From assembly GCF_021049245.1 (NCBI RefSeq), contig NZ_CP088020.1:3478001-3542000 (forward strand): a DNA stretch of 64,000 nucleotides. Direction: 5' to 3'. Below the pieces are notes generated by a model, which did no database searches, was not told the DNA's origin, and was given only the letters and a program-made list of their open reading frames with translations. A program made the translations under genes and the position numbers. This document shows positions 25,197 through 34,723 of this stretch, one piece after another (position 1 is the first letter of the stretch; the number at the start of each line of letters is the position of its first letter). The stretch comes from Radiobacillus kanasensis. GTDB taxonomy: Bacteria; Bacillota; Bacilli; Bacillales; Amphibacillaceae.

Positions 25197-25748
25197 TTAG
25201 CGTGCTCCTTTCACAATTTTAATGTTGTATTTCACATATTTTAAAATAAGAAGATACAAGACTTTCCCTACGTAAAGCATGGCGATTCCGAACAACACCC
25301 CAAAGCTAGAGATAGTTATCGTTATGAAGAAAGGCTGAAGTAAAGAATCTGTTTGGTGAAAAATAAGTGCCCCAAGCCATACAATGGGAGTAAAAATGAG
25401 AGCGATGGATGCTGCCACAAGTCCTACATATGCTGCTGTAATGCCAGCTACAGGTCCAATTACGAAGATGAGATTAAAAAAACTTAAACTAATCGTGGCT
25501 AGAATAGCTCGTGAAATATTTTTCACTGATTTGTCTGCTTCTGCTTGTGTAATTCGATATTCCATGAACATGTCTTTCGCAATCACTTTTGGATTCCCTA
25601 ACTCTGCTGTGATTTCTTCTTCTGTTTTTCCTTCTTGTTCTCCCATTTCAAAGTGCTCTTCAAAATCATATAAGAGCTCATGGCGATCCTGCTCTGGAAT
25701 TCTTTCAAGTTGCAAGTCAAGCTCCCGCATGAATGTTTCCTTATTCAT
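25197..25748 (-). CDS. DUF1700 (HAAS) family membrane protein
   Basis: 183-residue protein. The start at 25748 ([20 protein letters not shown]) overlaps the end of padR. The first 70 residues form the soluble HAAS domain, with [20 protein letters not shown] and the [11 protein letters not shown] motif; the remainder has four to five hydrophobic helices. HAAS proteins are almost always encoded next to PadR-type regulators and are thought to act as their partners or membrane effectors. GGCAGAG upstream serves as ribosome binding site. Confidence 0.9.
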   Translation of the reverse strand: MNKETFMRELDLQLERIPEQDRHELLYDFEEHFEMGEQEGKTEEEITAELGNPKVIAKDMFMEYRITQAEADKSVKNISRAILATISLSFFNLIFVIGPVAGITAAYVGLVAASIALIFTPIVWLGALIFHQTDSLLQPFFITITISSFGVLFGIAMLYVGKVLYLLILKYVKYNIKIVKGAR

Positions 25749-26064
25749 TTTTCTCTGCCTCCTCAATAAGTTCATTGACCCCACTACTAAACTGTTTCCA
25801 CTCTTCAATTAAGGACTCCATGTATTCTCTCCCTGCTTCCGTTAAGGAATAATATTTACGAGATGGCCCTTCTGTTGATTCGGATAAATAAGTCGTAAAA
25901 TAATTCTCTTTTGTTAAGCGCCTGAGTAAGGGATATAACGTTCCTTCTGCAACATCTATACGTTTTGAAATGTTTTGAGCTAGCTCATAGCCGTATTGAT
26001 CTTTTTCCGAAATCAAGACTAAGACACAAAGCTCTAAAACACCCTTTTTAAATTGGACATTCAT
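25741..26064 (-). CDS. PadR family transcriptional regulator
   Basis: 107-residue winged-helix repressor of the PadR-s1 (small) type. The N-terminal core [20 protein letters not shown], the YGYELAQNI helix, the [10 protein letters not shown] recognition helix and the [16 protein letters not shown] wing are all characteristic. The C-terminal dimerisation helix is short. First gene of the operon with DUF1700 and DUF4097, very likely autoregulated. A dyad ACTAC...GTAGT lies in the promoter region near 26085-26110, a possible operator. Effector unknown; many PadR proteins of this layout respond to envelope-active compounds. Confidence 0.92.
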   Translation of the reverse strand: MNVQFKKGVLELCVLVLISEKDQYGYELAQNISKRIDVAEGTLYPLLRRLTKENYFTTYLSESTEGPSRKYYSLTEAGREYMESLIEEWKQFSSGVNELIEEAEKNE

Positions 26065-26210
26065 TTTTTCAGCTCCTACCTTTTATCCACTACTGATTAA
26101 TATCTTGTAGTTGACAAAAAATAAAATTAGTTGAGAACAGTATAATACACACTAGTGAATAATGCAAGGTACTGATTTAAAAATAATATAGCTTGATTTT
26201 CACCAAGCTA

Positions 26211-26792
26211 TTAACCTAATGCTCGATTGAAGGTTCCAACCATAGGATTTGGCTGGGTTTCTAATAGGTATGGATAATCACTTAATTTTCCTCTATACAG
26301 TAATTCTAGCTGATGAAGCTGAATTAAGTCTTGAGGACGTACGAGACAAACGGGCTTTTCTATTTCGATGACTCCACTTTCTTTAAGCAGTGTAGCCACA
26401 AATTGCGAACAGAAATACTTGTTTTCACGATTCCACTCTCTATTCATGATGACAGTAAATAAACCTAGTAGGTTGTACCGATAGTATTGTTGCATAGATT
26501 CCATAAGCTGAATTCTACGTTTCATAATAAAAAGTTCCTGATCTGTTACGGAGTAGCTATAGACCGCACAAGTCGCTCTTTGAAAGAGCTCCACCCCCAC
26601 ATTTTCCCGTACAAAGCCACCGTTAAACGGATTTCTAGGACTTTTTCTTCCAAAGCTATAAAGCTCTGTTAGACCCTTATCAAAGGCGATGGAACAGTGG
26701 TTTAAACTGGATCTCGTACAGAGGTTAATTGTTTTATTTAGTAATGTTCCTGTATCTGTAAAAAGCAAATATATCTTTTTAATCTTGGTCAA
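26211..26792 (-). CDS. Permuted papain-like (NlpC/P60 superfamily) putative cysteine hydrolase
   Basis: 193-residue protein with no signal peptide. A His in LNHCSIAFD and a Cys in KYFCSQFVATLLKESG fit the permuted NlpC/P60 (YiiX/YaeF, C92-like) arrangement, in which the His precedes the Cys. The intervening segment has aromatic-rich helices. Such enzymes act on amides or thioesters, but no substrate is known for this subgroup. It stands alone between the padR operon and the SAM riboswitch region. The ATG follows GGAAGGGG. I assign the fold by pattern only. Confidence 0.65.
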   Translation of the reverse strand: MTKIKKIYLLFTDTGTLLNKTINLCTRSSLNHCSIAFDKGLTELYSFGRKSPRNPFNGGFVRENVGVELFQRATCAVYSYSVTDQELFIMKRRIQLMESMQQYYRYNLLGLFTVIMNREWNRENKYFCSQFVATLLKESGVIEIEKPVCLVRPQDLIQLHQLELLYRGKLSDYPYLLETQPNPMVGTFNRALG

Positions 26793-26931
26793 ACCCCTTC
26801 CAACCCCTTGAATTCTTCTGGGATGATTCTAGATTATACATCTATCATACCTTTAATCTCATATTTATCAATAAGACTTTTTGTTAAAAAACATTAAAAC
26901 TAAAGTCTTATATTTTTTTTAGCATTTAGGG

Positions 26932-26960
26932 TTGACTCCTTCCAATAAGTGGATTATAAT
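26932..26960 (+). promoter_or_regulatory. Sigma-A promoter of the SAM-riboswitch operon
   Basis: TTGACT (26932-26937), 17 bases, TATAAT (26955-26960). The riboswitch aptamer begins about 27 bases downstream. This promoter, the riboswitch and the short spacer to 27228 account for the 436-base gene-free stretch from 26793. Confidence 0.85.
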
Positions 26961-26986
26961 CCATTACAAGTTAGTCTAAATCGAAT

Positions 26987-27141
26987 ATCTCTTATCCAGA
27001 GCGGCGGAGGGACTAGGCCCGATGAAGCCCGGCAACCATCAAGCAATTTTGAAAAGGTGCCAATTCCTACAGGTCCGTGATCTGACAGATAAGAGGAGGA
27101 AAACGTTGATACCGTCCTCTTCTTAGGAAGAGGGCGTTTTT
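26987..27141 (+). ncRNA. SAM-I (S-box) riboswitch with terminator
   Basis: The S-box core is unmistakable: CTCTTATCCAGAGCGGCGGA, then GGGACTAGGCCCGATGAAGC, CCGGCAACC, AAGGTGCCAATTCC and a closing GATAAGAG. P1 pairs CTCTTATC (26989-26996) with GATAAGAG (27088-27095). An expression platform follows: terminator hairpin CGTCCTCTT / AAGAGGGCG with TTTTTA (27113-27141). AAGAGGA at the 3' side of P1 can pair with TCCTCTT of the terminator arm, the usual switch. S-adenosylmethionine therefore shuts off the downstream methionine synthesis gene. Confidence 0.97.
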
Positions 27142-27228
27142 ATTTCCTTTCTTTTCCCTCCCTTCCTTCATGTACCTTGTGGCTGCCATTTACTTATTCC
27201 TAGAATATAAAAATTAGGAGGAACATGT

Positions 27229-29001
27229 ATGGTTAAATCATTTTCGCAACAAGGAATCGAAACACTTTTACTTCACGGAGGTCAAGAGCCTGACCCATCA
27301 ACTGGGTCTAGAGCGGTACCTATCTATCAAACTACTTCTTATGTATTCCGAGACACGGAGCATGCTCAAAATCTATTTGCACTAGCAGAGCCAGGCAATA
27401 TTTACTCAAGAATTATGAATCCAACTGTGGATGCTTTTGAAAAACGAATGGCACTTCTTGAAGACGGAATAGGTGCTGTCGCCACTTCCTCAGGCGCAGC
27501 TGCGATTACCTTATCCATTTTAAATATCGCGAATTCCGGGGATGAAATTGTTGCGGATAGTAATTTGTATGGAGGGACCTACAACTTATTTCAAAAAACA
27601 TTACCGAAGTATGGCATTACCGTAAAATTCGTAGATGGTTCAAATCCAGAAAATTACCGAACTGCCATAACAGATAAAACAAAAGCCATCTTTGGGGAAA
27701 TTATCACAAACCCAAGCTTAAACATTTTAGATGTGGAAAAGGTTGCAGCAATTGCACATGAACACGGTGTTCCACTTATTGTCGATAATACGTTCGCAAC
27801 TCCTTATCTTTCCAAGCCTTTGTCGTGGGGAGCGGATATTGTCGTTCACTCTGCTACGAAATGGATTGGTGGACACGGCACAACGATCGGTGGAGTAGTC
27901 GTGGACGGTGGCCGCTTCGACTGGAATAACCCGCGATTCCCAGAGTTCACGGAACCAGACGAAAGCTACAATGGATTACGTTATGCACAGGATATTGGCC
28001 CGGCAGCTTTCTCCATCAAATTAAGAGTGCAGTTGCTAAGAGATATCGGAGCATGTTTAAGTCCACAAAATGCATTCTTGTTTTTACAAGGGCTAGAAAC
28101 GTTGAATCTACGAGTTAAACAACATAATGAGAATGCTCAAAAGGTTGTGGATTACTTAACTACTCATCCTGCGGTGGAATGGGTGACTTATCCAGGATTA
28201 GAGGATCATCCATCACATGATTTAGCTCAAAAATATTTGAGTGGCCACTACGGTTCCATCGTAATATTCGGAATTAAAGGTGGTCGAGACGCAGGAAGAA
28301 AACTCATTGATTCCATAAAGCTTTTCTCTCACGTAGCCAATGTTGGCGATGCGAAATCACTGATTATCCACCCAGCATCCACGACGCATCAACAATTAAA
28401 TGAAGATAGCTTAAAGGAAAGCGGCGTGACCGAGGAACTAGTGAGACTTTCCATTGGACTTGAAGCACCTGAGGACATTATCGGGGATCTTGACCAAGCG
28501 ATTACCAAAGCAACCGGTCAGGAAGAGACGATCGAAGCGACTACGGATCAGGGTATAAACTGGGCCCTTCAATCCTCCTATGACCGTTCTTCTGGCCAAC
28601 CTAGACAAAAGGCAATTGCTGTTGTTGGATTGTCCGAAGATGAAAACAACGAGGCTTACCAAGAAGCAGCCAAGTTACAGCAATTTGGATTTCGAATTAT
28701 TCCTGTCGGATCAAATTCAGATCAGCTGTTTGGTGTGCCAGCGCACCCTAGTCTAGCGACCATAAATGAAGAAGTTGACATCGTTTATATCCCTAACACG
28801 GGACTGGATGTGTTATCCTTCTCTGATATTGAAGCGTTAGATACAAAATTATTATGGCTAAATACTCCGACACCTGTTTTAAAGGATACAACAGCCACAA
28901 ATCTAAGTGGTGTAACGATTGTGGAAAATCGCAACATTTATGAAGAGGCACTGAAAGCTAGAGGCTCTGTAGACAAAAAGCTTTCTAAAATTGGATTATG
29001 A
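27229..29001 (+). CDS. O-acetylhomoserine sulfhydrylase fused to a CoA-binding domain
   Basis: PLP enzyme that makes homocysteine from O-acetylhomoserine and sulfide. Residues about 8-428 are a complete Cys/Met metabolism PLP domain, with [40 protein letters not shown] and the PLP lysine K211 in [10 protein letters not shown]. Instead of ending near 430 as usual, the protein continues through a polar linker (430-459) into a C-terminal 131-residue Rossmann domain ([16 protein letters not shown]...), resembling CoA_binding_2 proteins (YccU type). The whole reads as one uninterrupted frame with GGAGGA before the ATG. It is the only gene after the SAM riboswitch, and a terminator follows. Confidence 0.93.
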   Translation: MVKSFSQQGIETLLLHGGQEPDPSTGSRAVPIYQTTSYVFRDTEHAQNLFALAEPGNIYSRIMNPTVDAFEKRMALLEDGIGAVATSSGAAAITLSILNIANSGDEIVADSNLYGGTYNLFQKTLPKYGITVKFVDGSNPENYRTAITDKTKAIFGEIITNPSLNILDVEKVAAIAHEHGVPLIVDNTFATPYLSKPLSWGADIVVHSATKWIGGHGTTIGGVVVDGGRFDWNNPRFPEFTEPDESYNGLRYAQDIGPAAFSIKLRVQLLRDIGACLSPQNAFLFLQGLETLNLRVKQHNENAQKVVDYLTTHPAVEWVTYPGLEDHPSHDLAQKYLSGHYGSIVIFGIKGGRDAGRKLIDSIKLFSHVANVGDAKSLIIHPASTTHQQLNEDSLKESGVTEELVRLSIGLEAPEDIIGDLDQAITKATGQEETIEATTDQGINWALQSSYDRSSGQPRQKAIAVVGLSEDENNEAYQEAAKLQQFGFRIIPVGSNSDQLFGVPAHPSLATINEEVDIVYIPNTGLDVLSFSDIEALDTKLLWLNTPTPVLKDTTATNLSGVTIVENRNIYEEALKARGSVDKKLSKIGL

Positions 29002-29010
29002 TACGATAGA

Positions 29011-29046
29011 AAAAAGCTTGAGGAAATGACTCCTCAAGCTTTTTTA
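29011..29046. terminator. Bidirectional terminator
   Basis: AAAAAGCTTGAGG / CCTCAAGCTTTTTT between convergent sulfhydrylase and czcD genes. Confidence 0.9.
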
Positions 29047-29997
29047 ATGACTATGTCCATGATGATGATCATGCCCTTCTTGTTCCTCCATTTGACACAT
29101 AATCGTGTCTTCATGTGGGTGTTCCTCATTTTCTAATTGAATCGTCACATGACCGATTCCTTTATGCTGCAAGCGATGCTCTATATCTCGTAACATGTCT
29201 TGGCTTTGTTTCAAAGATATATTTTCCCTGACTACAGCGTGACAGGATAATGCATTTTGACCGCTCGTAATACTCCAAACGTGTAAATCATGGATACTTG
29301 TTAAACCAGGCACGCTCTTTAATGTTTCTACAACATCATCCAGGTTCACATTTTTCGGAGTTCCTTCCATCAACACGTGCAGAGAATCCTTCGTTACACG
29401 CCATCCGCTAACCAAGACTAAAAAAGCTACGATGACACTTGCTACAGGGTCTGCCCAGCCCCAACCAAACGCCATAATTAAAACAGCTGCAACGATTGCT
29501 CCGACCGACCCGAGCATATCTCCGAGCACATGAAGGAAAGCTGCTCTTACATTTAGGTTTTCCTCCGTGTCACCGCGCATTAATATCCATGCAACAAGGA
29601 TATTTATTAGAAGTCCAATGATTGCGATAATAAGCATTCCGGTAGAAGCAACCTCAGGTGGATCTTGAAAACGGTGGTATGCTTCATAAAAAATATAGAA
29701 AGAAATGAACGCAAGGGTAATCCCATTAAACAAGGCTGCTAAGATTTCAAATCGCTTATATCCATACGTCTTACTATAGTCTGCTGCTTTTTCCCCAATG
29801 ATAAAAGCAACAAGTCCCACACCTAGCGCAACAGCGTCACTAAGCATATGTCCAGCGTCCGATAACAATGCAAGGCTGTTGGTGATAAAGCCTCCGATTG
29901 CCTCCACTATCATAAAGCCTGCTATTAAGATGAAGCTGATGAATAAAGCTTTCTTATTGGCACCATGTGTATGGTCATGGCCGTGATCATGTCCCAT
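29044..29997 (-). CDS. czcD: Cation diffusion facilitator, CzcD family zinc exporter
   Basis: 317-residue zinc/cobalt efflux antiporter of the cytoplasmic membrane. Six hydrophobic helices are visible between residues 15 and 200, with the metal-binding signatures HMLSDAVAL (helix II, H and D) and HVLGDMLGSVGA (helix V, H and D). His-rich stretches flank both ends (GHDHGHDHTHG and GHDHHHGHSH). The C-terminal cytoplasmic ferredoxin-like domain covers about 205-295. It is divergent from an ArsR-type regulator with a likely operator in between, the standard czcD-czrA arrangement. Confidence 0.94.
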   Translation of the reverse strand: MGHDHGHDHTHGANKKALFISFILIAGFMIVEAIGGFITNSLALLSDAGHMLSDAVALGVGLVAFIIGEKAADYSKTYGYKRFEILAALFNGITLAFISFYIFYEAYHRFQDPPEVASTGMLIIAIIGLLINILVAWILMRGDTEENLNVRAAFLHVLGDMLGSVGAIVAAVLIMAFGWGWADPVASVIVAFLVLVSGWRVTKDSLHVLMEGTPKNVNLDDVVETLKSVPGLTSIHDLHVWSITSGQNALSCHAVVRENISLKQSQDMLRDIEHRLQHKGIGHVTIQLENEEHPHEDTIMCQMEEQEGHDHHHGHSH

Positions 29998-30024
29998 CTG
30001 TTACTCCTCCTTTATGTATATCAC

Positions 30025-30046
30025 TATATGATTATATTATCATATA
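30025..30046. promoter_or_regulatory. Candidate CzrA operator
   Basis: Imperfect-spacer palindrome TATATGAT-N6-ATCATATA in the czcD-czrA divergent region, 28 bases upstream of the czcD start. ArsR/SmtB zinc regulators bind AT-rich dyads of this kind containing ATGA/TCAT. Confidence 0.55.
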
Positions 30047-30196
30047 TGTTACTATTAGCAAGTGAAATTTTTATGAAAACAAAGAGAACGCGTACTTTAC
30101 ACCCATAGCTATTCCCATTTGGTGAACAAAAATTGACAAGGTTACCGTTATTCTATACGATTTTTTATATAGAGTGTATTTATAGAGGTGAAAAAC

Positions 30197-30526
30197 ATGG
30201 AGAACGTACCTGAGGAAAACAAAGACAAAGAATATGAAGAGCTGGATGAAGAAACCTTGTTTGTCGTTTCGCAATCCTTTAAAGCCTTAAGTGATCCTAC
30301 ACGAATCCGAATTCTTCACTTATTATTTCATAAGGAGTACTCCGTAAACGAAATAGCAGATACCTTAAACCTTCGCCAATCAACCGTATCTCATCAACTT
30401 CGTTTTTTAAAAAACCTTCGTTTGGTTAAGTATAGAAGGTCTGGAACGACGTTATTTTATTCACATGATGATGAACATGTAATAGATATTCTGAAACAAT
30501 CCATTAACCACGCACTACACCATTGA
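30197..30526 (+). CDS. czrA: ArsR/SmtB family zinc-responsive repressor (CzrA-like)
   Basis: Winged-helix repressor of 109 residues. The ATG at 30197 follows AGAGGTG. The core [14 protein letters not shown], the recognition helix [20 protein letters not shown] and the wing [16 protein letters not shown] match the family. The alpha-5 zinc site D-x-H-x10-H-x2-H is fully present at the C-terminus (D and H of DEH, then NHALH), as in CzrA/SmtB, so zinc or cobalt binding should release DNA. It should control the divergent czcD and itself. A terminator follows at 30530-30560. Confidence 0.93.
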   Translation: MENVPEENKDKEYEELDEETLFVVSQSFKALSDPTRIRILHLLFHKEYSVNEIADTLNLRQSTVSHQLRFLKNLRLVKYRRSGTTLFYSHDDEHVIDILKQSINHALHH

Positions 30527-30529
30527 TCA

Positions 30530-30560
30530 ATCCGGTCCGCGACTTCGGGCCGGATTTTTT
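30530..30560 (+). terminator. Terminator of czrA
   Basis: ATCCGGTCCG / CGGGCCGGAT stem with TTTTTT tail. Confidence 0.85.
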
Positions 30561-30841
30561 AGTCCCCCTTTTTAGCTGTACAAACTTTGTCCTTTCCCTT
30601 CACTAGTTCTTCTGCAAAAATTAATGAGCCTAGTCTGAGTATATTTCTAAAATCAACAGTTTTATGCTTTCTTTTCATTCATATAAATGTACTTTTAATT
30701 AATCGAACAAAGGTACATAGCCTATAGAGTCCACTTGTATAAAAAACAGGAGCGCCTGCTCACATAGGTAACATTTATCGTTATTGGAATAGCCTTACTT
30801 ATTTCGATTCGGATTGTAGCAAAGGATGATGTAATGAAGTA
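30561..30841. other. Gene-free gap between czrA and topB
   Basis: AT-rich, with no convincing gene, RNA or operator. A 25-codon forward frame near 30765-30840 (membrane-like, ending IRIVAKDDVMK) opens right after a TAG and has no start codon; it may be a gene remnant. Together with flanking terminators this fills the 346-base stretch. Confidence 0.4.
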
Positions 30842-30875
30842 AAGAGACGGGACACTCCCGCCCCGTCTCTTTTTA
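30842..30875. terminator. Terminator of topB
   Basis: AAAGAGACGGG / CCCGTCTCTTT stem; T-tracts on both sides, overlapping the topB stop. Confidence 0.8.
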
Positions 30876-33050
30876 TTTCTTCTTCAGTTTTGCTAAAGCT
30901 TCTGCCAATGCTGGGTTTGTAAACTCATCGTTCTGTTTCTTCATATATTTTTGCACATCTTTCTTGGAAACTTTGCTATTTTTCTCTTTCTGTCTGCGCT
31001 TGTTAAAGCTTGATAGCTTTTCACGGTGACCACAGCTACATGTAAAGGTTTGCCCTTCTCCTTCACCACGCAACTCCAATCGCTTGTGACAGTTTGGACA
31101 ACGTGCATTTGTTTTCTTAGCAATATTCTTTTTCTTGCCACAACTTCTATCCTGACAAACGAGCATGCGACCTTTACGCCCATTTATCTCTAACATAAGC
31201 TTTCCACATTCCGGACATTTCGTTCCAGTAATATTATCATGCTTGAACTTGTCCTCACTTGCTTTGATCTCTTGGACTACTGTCTTCGCATAATCCTTCA
31301 TTTCTTTGATAAAGCTGTCCTTTTGCAGCTTTCCGGAAGCAATCGCTTCTAGCTTCGTTTCCCATTCTGCTGTTAGCTCAGGTGACTTTAAGTCTGCAGG
31401 GACTAACTCTAAAAGCTGTCTCCCCTTGGAAGTGGTATATAAGTACTTCCCTTTCTTCTCCATGTAGAAGCTATTAAATAATTTTTCAATAATGTCTGCC
31501 CTTGTTGCTACCGTTCCAAGTCCACCCGTTTTGTGCAATGTTTTGGCAAGGTCTTTTCTATCTGATTCCATGTACTTCGTTGGGTTTTCCATCGCTTGAA
31601 GTAAGGTACCTTCTGTAAACCTTTCTGGTGGCTTTGTTTCTCCTTTTGTTATGTGTAAGGAAATGTTAGCTAACGTTTGGCCAACCTGTAAGCTTGGTAA
31701 CAGCTGATCTTTGTCATCCGTTTCTTCGTCTTGATAACGGTTTTGATAGACTTCTTTCCAGCCTTGCTTTTGAACGTTCTTCCCTTTTGCCGTAAATGTT
31801 TCTTCCCCTATTTGAACGGTGATTGTTGTTTGTTCATATTCAAATGGTGGAGATAAAACAGCTAAAAATCGTTTCACGACAAGATCATAGATCTTTCGTT
31901 CCTTGTCATCCAAGTCATATAGAGATACATTTTCTTCCGTTGGTATAATCGCATGGTGATCTGATACTTTTTTATCATCCACAAACGATTTATTTGTTTT
32001 AATGCCATTTCTCAATATCCTTGATGCAGCAGAAGCATACTCGTCCACACCGCAGCCTTTCAACCGATCTGCTAAGGTTGGCACGATATCGGATGAGATG
32101 TATCGAGAATCGGTTCTCGGATAAGTAAGGACTTTGTGCTGTTCATAAAGCTTTTGCATGATTGATAAGGTTTGTTTTCCCGAAAAGCCAAAGATGCGGT
32201 TTGCATCACGCTGTAAATCCGTTAGGTCATATAGACCCGGTGCAAACTTTTTCTTTTGCGATTTGGAAATATCCGCTATCTTTGCTTCCTTCCCTTTTAA
32301 CTGAGAAAATAGCTTATCTATTCGGTCCTTTTGAAAGCTGCGACTATTGTTGTTCTTTTGGTCATGCCAAGTCAAGCTAAAGCTTTTCGTTTTGGCTTCT
32401 AATCCGTAATAAGATTGTGGTTTAAATTCTTTAATCTCCGCTTCTCGAGAAGCAATCATTTGAAGAGTAGGGGTTTGTACACGACCACTTGATAGCTGGG
32501 CATTGTATTTTGTGGTCAGTGCGCGAGTAGCGTTAAGCCCCACATACCAGTCAGCTTCTGATCGCGCTACGGCTGAAGCATATAAGTTTTCATATTGTTT
32601 CGCATTCTTCAACTGGTTGAAGCCTTGAGAAATGGCTTTATCGGTAACGGAAGAAATCCAAAGACGCTTTACCGGCTTATGGATACGAGCTTTCTCTAAA
32701 ATCCATCTCGCCACAAGCTCTCCTTCTCTTCCAGCATCTGTAGCAATGACAACGTCGGAAACATCATTACGGTTTAATTGTGATTTCACGGTGTTAAACT
32801 GTTTTCCAGATTGTTTGATTACTACGAGCTTCAGTTTATTTGGAAGCATCGGTAAATCTTCTAGCTTCCACGTTTTATATTTATCATCATAAACTTCTGG
32901 GTCTGCCAAGGTTACGAGGTGCCCGAGCGCCCAAGTAACGATATATTTAGAGCCTTCGATGAACCCATTTCCATTTTTCGTACATTTCAATACACGTGCA
33001 ATATCTCTAGCCACAGAGGGCTTTTCTGCTAGCACTACTGTTTTTCCCAA
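30873..33050 (-). CDS. topB: DNA topoisomerase III
   Basis: Type IA topoisomerase that decatenates and relaxes DNA, working with RecQ-type helicases. The TTG at 33050 gives MGKTVVLAEKPSVARDIARVL, matching the known N-terminus, with GAAGGG ten bases upstream; a longer TTG start at 33059 is too close to that site. The toprim motif (VIATDAGREGELVARWI), the active-site Tyr in LTYPRTDSRY and the LTDLQRDANRIFGFSG segment are visible. The C-terminus carries zinc ribbons (CPECGK...CQDRSCGKK and CPNCHKRL...CSCG) and a Lys-rich tail. About 725 residues, normal for the Bacillus enzyme. Confidence 0.95.
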   Translation of the reverse strand: MGKTVVLAEKPSVARDIARVLKCTKNGNGFIEGSKYIVTWALGHLVTLADPEVYDDKYKTWKLEDLPMLPNKLKLVVIKQSGKQFNTVKSQLNRNDVSDVVIATDAGREGELVARWILEKARIHKPVKRLWISSVTDKAISQGFNQLKNAKQYENLYASAVARSEADWYVGLNATRALTTKYNAQLSSGRVQTPTLQMIASREAEIKEFKPQSYYGLEAKTKSFSLTWHDQKNNNSRSFQKDRIDKLFSQLKGKEAKIADISKSQKKKFAPGLYDLTDLQRDANRIFGFSGKQTLSIMQKLYEQHKVLTYPRTDSRYISSDIVPTLADRLKGCGVDEYASAASRILRNGIKTNKSFVDDKKVSDHHAIIPTEENVSLYDLDDKERKIYDLVVKRFLAVLSPPFEYEQTTITVQIGEETFTAKGKNVQKQGWKEVYQNRYQDEETDDKDQLLPSLQVGQTLANISLHITKGETKPPERFTEGTLLQAMENPTKYMESDRKDLAKTLHKTGGLGTVATRADIIEKLFNSFYMEKKGKYLYTTSKGRQLLELVPADLKSPELTAEWETKLEAIASGKLQKDSFIKEMKDYAKTVVQEIKASEDKFKHDNITGTKCPECGKLMLEINGRKGRMLVCQDRSCGKKKNIAKKTNARCPNCHKRLELRGEGEGQTFTCSCGHREKLSSFNKRRQKEKNSKVSKKDVQKYMKKQNDEFTNPALAEALAKLKKK

Positions 33051-33130
33051 TTGGAACAATCCCTTCTACAAACATGTCCTTACTTTAACATATTCTTTGG
33101 AAAGACACACTGTCGTGGAAACTCCGAATA

Positions 33131-33171
33131 AAAAGACCCATCCGAAAATGGGGGAATTATCGAATAGGTCT
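33131..33171 (-). terminator. Terminator of the ABC/PHP operon
   Basis: Reverse strand GACCTATTCGA / TTCGGATGGGTC stem with CTTTTTATT tail, directly after the PHP gene stop. Confidence 0.75.
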
Positions 33172-33180
33172 ATTTCTATA

Positions 33181-34719
33181 TTAAGGAGTAAAATAGATTG
33201 GATTGGTAAAGGCAATTAACTCTATTCCCTTATCTAAATCTGCATACAACTCAGCTCTTACCCACCTTAGCTTATCTTTGCAGTCATAAACGAGTGTCAC
33301 GCCTTGCTCTTCCTTCAGTAACCCTAGGTTTGAGTATAGGCGTACAGATGCTCTGTTTTCTATCCCATGCCACTCCTCGACTATTGCCTTTAAATGAATC
33401 GTTCCATCTTCAGACACTCTATCTCCAATCGTAAAAGTCTTCTGATTAATTTGCGCCTCCAATAACAGCGGATTGCCATAGGAAATGGTCATCGCTCCTC
33501 GGCGAATTGATTCAAGGAAAACGAAGCGGTATTCATCTTTTTCTTTAGACAAATGGGTTGGCATCTGAACAAACGTTTTTGCAAGTAAGAGCTCCTCTGT
33601 TACATTATGATGCCAGTCTCTTCCCGCTGTTGCTGGGAGGTCATAGCCTTGATTCAAAAGATCTGTCCAAAAAGCAAATGCCTTTTGATTATGTATCAAG
33701 GTGCCAGGGCGTTCAGAATTCCATACCTCTATAAAATCAAAGTCATCGATATGCTCTATATCAAATTCCCAATGACAACCTGTACCAATGGGGTTCCCAA
33801 TTCGGAAAGGATGAGCAATTCCTGCAATAGCACCATGGCTATGAATGTTCGAAATCCCTTTTTGGATGTCTTTCGGTCCGATACACCGCCAATCGGTGTA
33901 CTGTAGCTGCTTGTAACCAATGGTTAAAACATGGCCGTAAAAAGTCGTCCACTCTAATCCATAAAGAAGCTTAATAGGTGTCTGTAATTTAACATGTTCC
34001 ATTTCTTGCAAGGGACTTACTGTATTATGATCTGTAATAGCGACTACCTCTATACCCATTTCTTCCGCTTTTCCCACCATCTCTTTTACGGTCTGAAGCC
34101 CATCACTATGATAGGTATGACTATGTAATTCAGAAGGTACCCAACGACAATCTGTTCGATGTTTAGAATCAAAAGGTTCATTTTCCCGTATTTTAAATGG
34201 AAACTTTCTTTTTAATGGCCGTTTTTGCCATGGAATCGATACAAGTTTCTGGACATGCTGTTCTATACCAGTAGCTGATACTTTTAATGACATAGAACAC
34301 GTTTCTGACACGATGGCGTGCACACTAATTGTAAAGATCCACAAACCAGATTGGTTCATTTTGTTTAACACACCAGGCGACGAATTTTTTTCACCTATGG
34401 TCATCTTCTGTGTAGATAGGTGACTATGCCTTGCGCCTCGGAATCCATCCGGATCATCGATGGAAAGTGTCAACAAATTTTTAATCGGTAAGTATTCATT
34501 CACTTGTTCTTCTATTCGATCTTCATCCTCTAAACCATAATAGCGTAATGACTGCTCTGCAATTTGTGCTGCTAATTCAGCATCCTGCAAATGGGATGGA
34601 TGAAAGGAAAAGTCGATGACAATATCTTCTACGTTCTCTGGTACATAAAACTTGTAGCTTATATGAGATTGCATACTTTCTTGTGTTACTTCCACCCGTG
34701 TTTCCAACAAGGTTTTCAT
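33181..34719 (-). CDS. PHP-domain metallohydrolase (CehA/McbA family)
   Basis: 512-residue predicted metal-dependent phosphoesterase/hydrolase. Residues about 190-430 form a PHP domain with all metal motifs: ELHSHTYHSDG, AITDHNTVS, YGLEWTTFYGH, GIAHPFRIG, IEVWNSERPG and AGRDWHHN. The first 180 residues are a beta-rich accessory domain and the last 80 another beta domain (SVRLYSNLGLLKEEQG). No signal peptide is present, so it acts in the cytosol on an imported compound. It is the last gene of the GntR-controlled ABC locus, four bases after the unknown gene. PHP enzymes cleave phosphomonoesters or diesters; CehA cleaves a carbamate, so the bond attacked here is uncertain. Confidence 0.82.
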   Translation of the reverse strand: MKTLLETRVEVTQESMQSHISYKFYVPENVEDIVIDFSFHPSHLQDAELAAQIAEQSLRYYGLEDEDRIEEQVNEYLPIKNLLTLSIDDPDGFRGARHSHLSTQKMTIGEKNSSPGVLNKMNQSGLWIFTISVHAIVSETCSMSLKVSATGIEQHVQKLVSIPWQKRPLKRKFPFKIRENEPFDSKHRTDCRWVPSELHSHTYHSDGLQTVKEMVGKAEEMGIEVVAITDHNTVSPLQEMEHVKLQTPIKLLYGLEWTTFYGHVLTIGYKQLQYTDWRCIGPKDIQKGISNIHSHGAIAGIAHPFRIGNPIGTGCHWEFDIEHIDDFDFIEVWNSERPGTLIHNQKAFAFWTDLLNQGYDLPATAGRDWHHNVTEELLLAKTFVQMPTHLSKEKDEYRFVFLESIRRGAMTISYGNPLLLEAQINQKTFTIGDRVSEDGTIHLKAIVEEWHGIENRASVRLYSNLGLLKEEQGVTLVYDCKDKLRWVRAELYADLDKGIELIAFTNPIYFTP

Positions 34720-34723
34720 GTCA

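Noticed and set aside
30765..30840. Small membrane peptide frame after czrA
   Set aside because: Opens directly after a TAG and has no start codon or ribosome binding site; noted only as a possible remnant.
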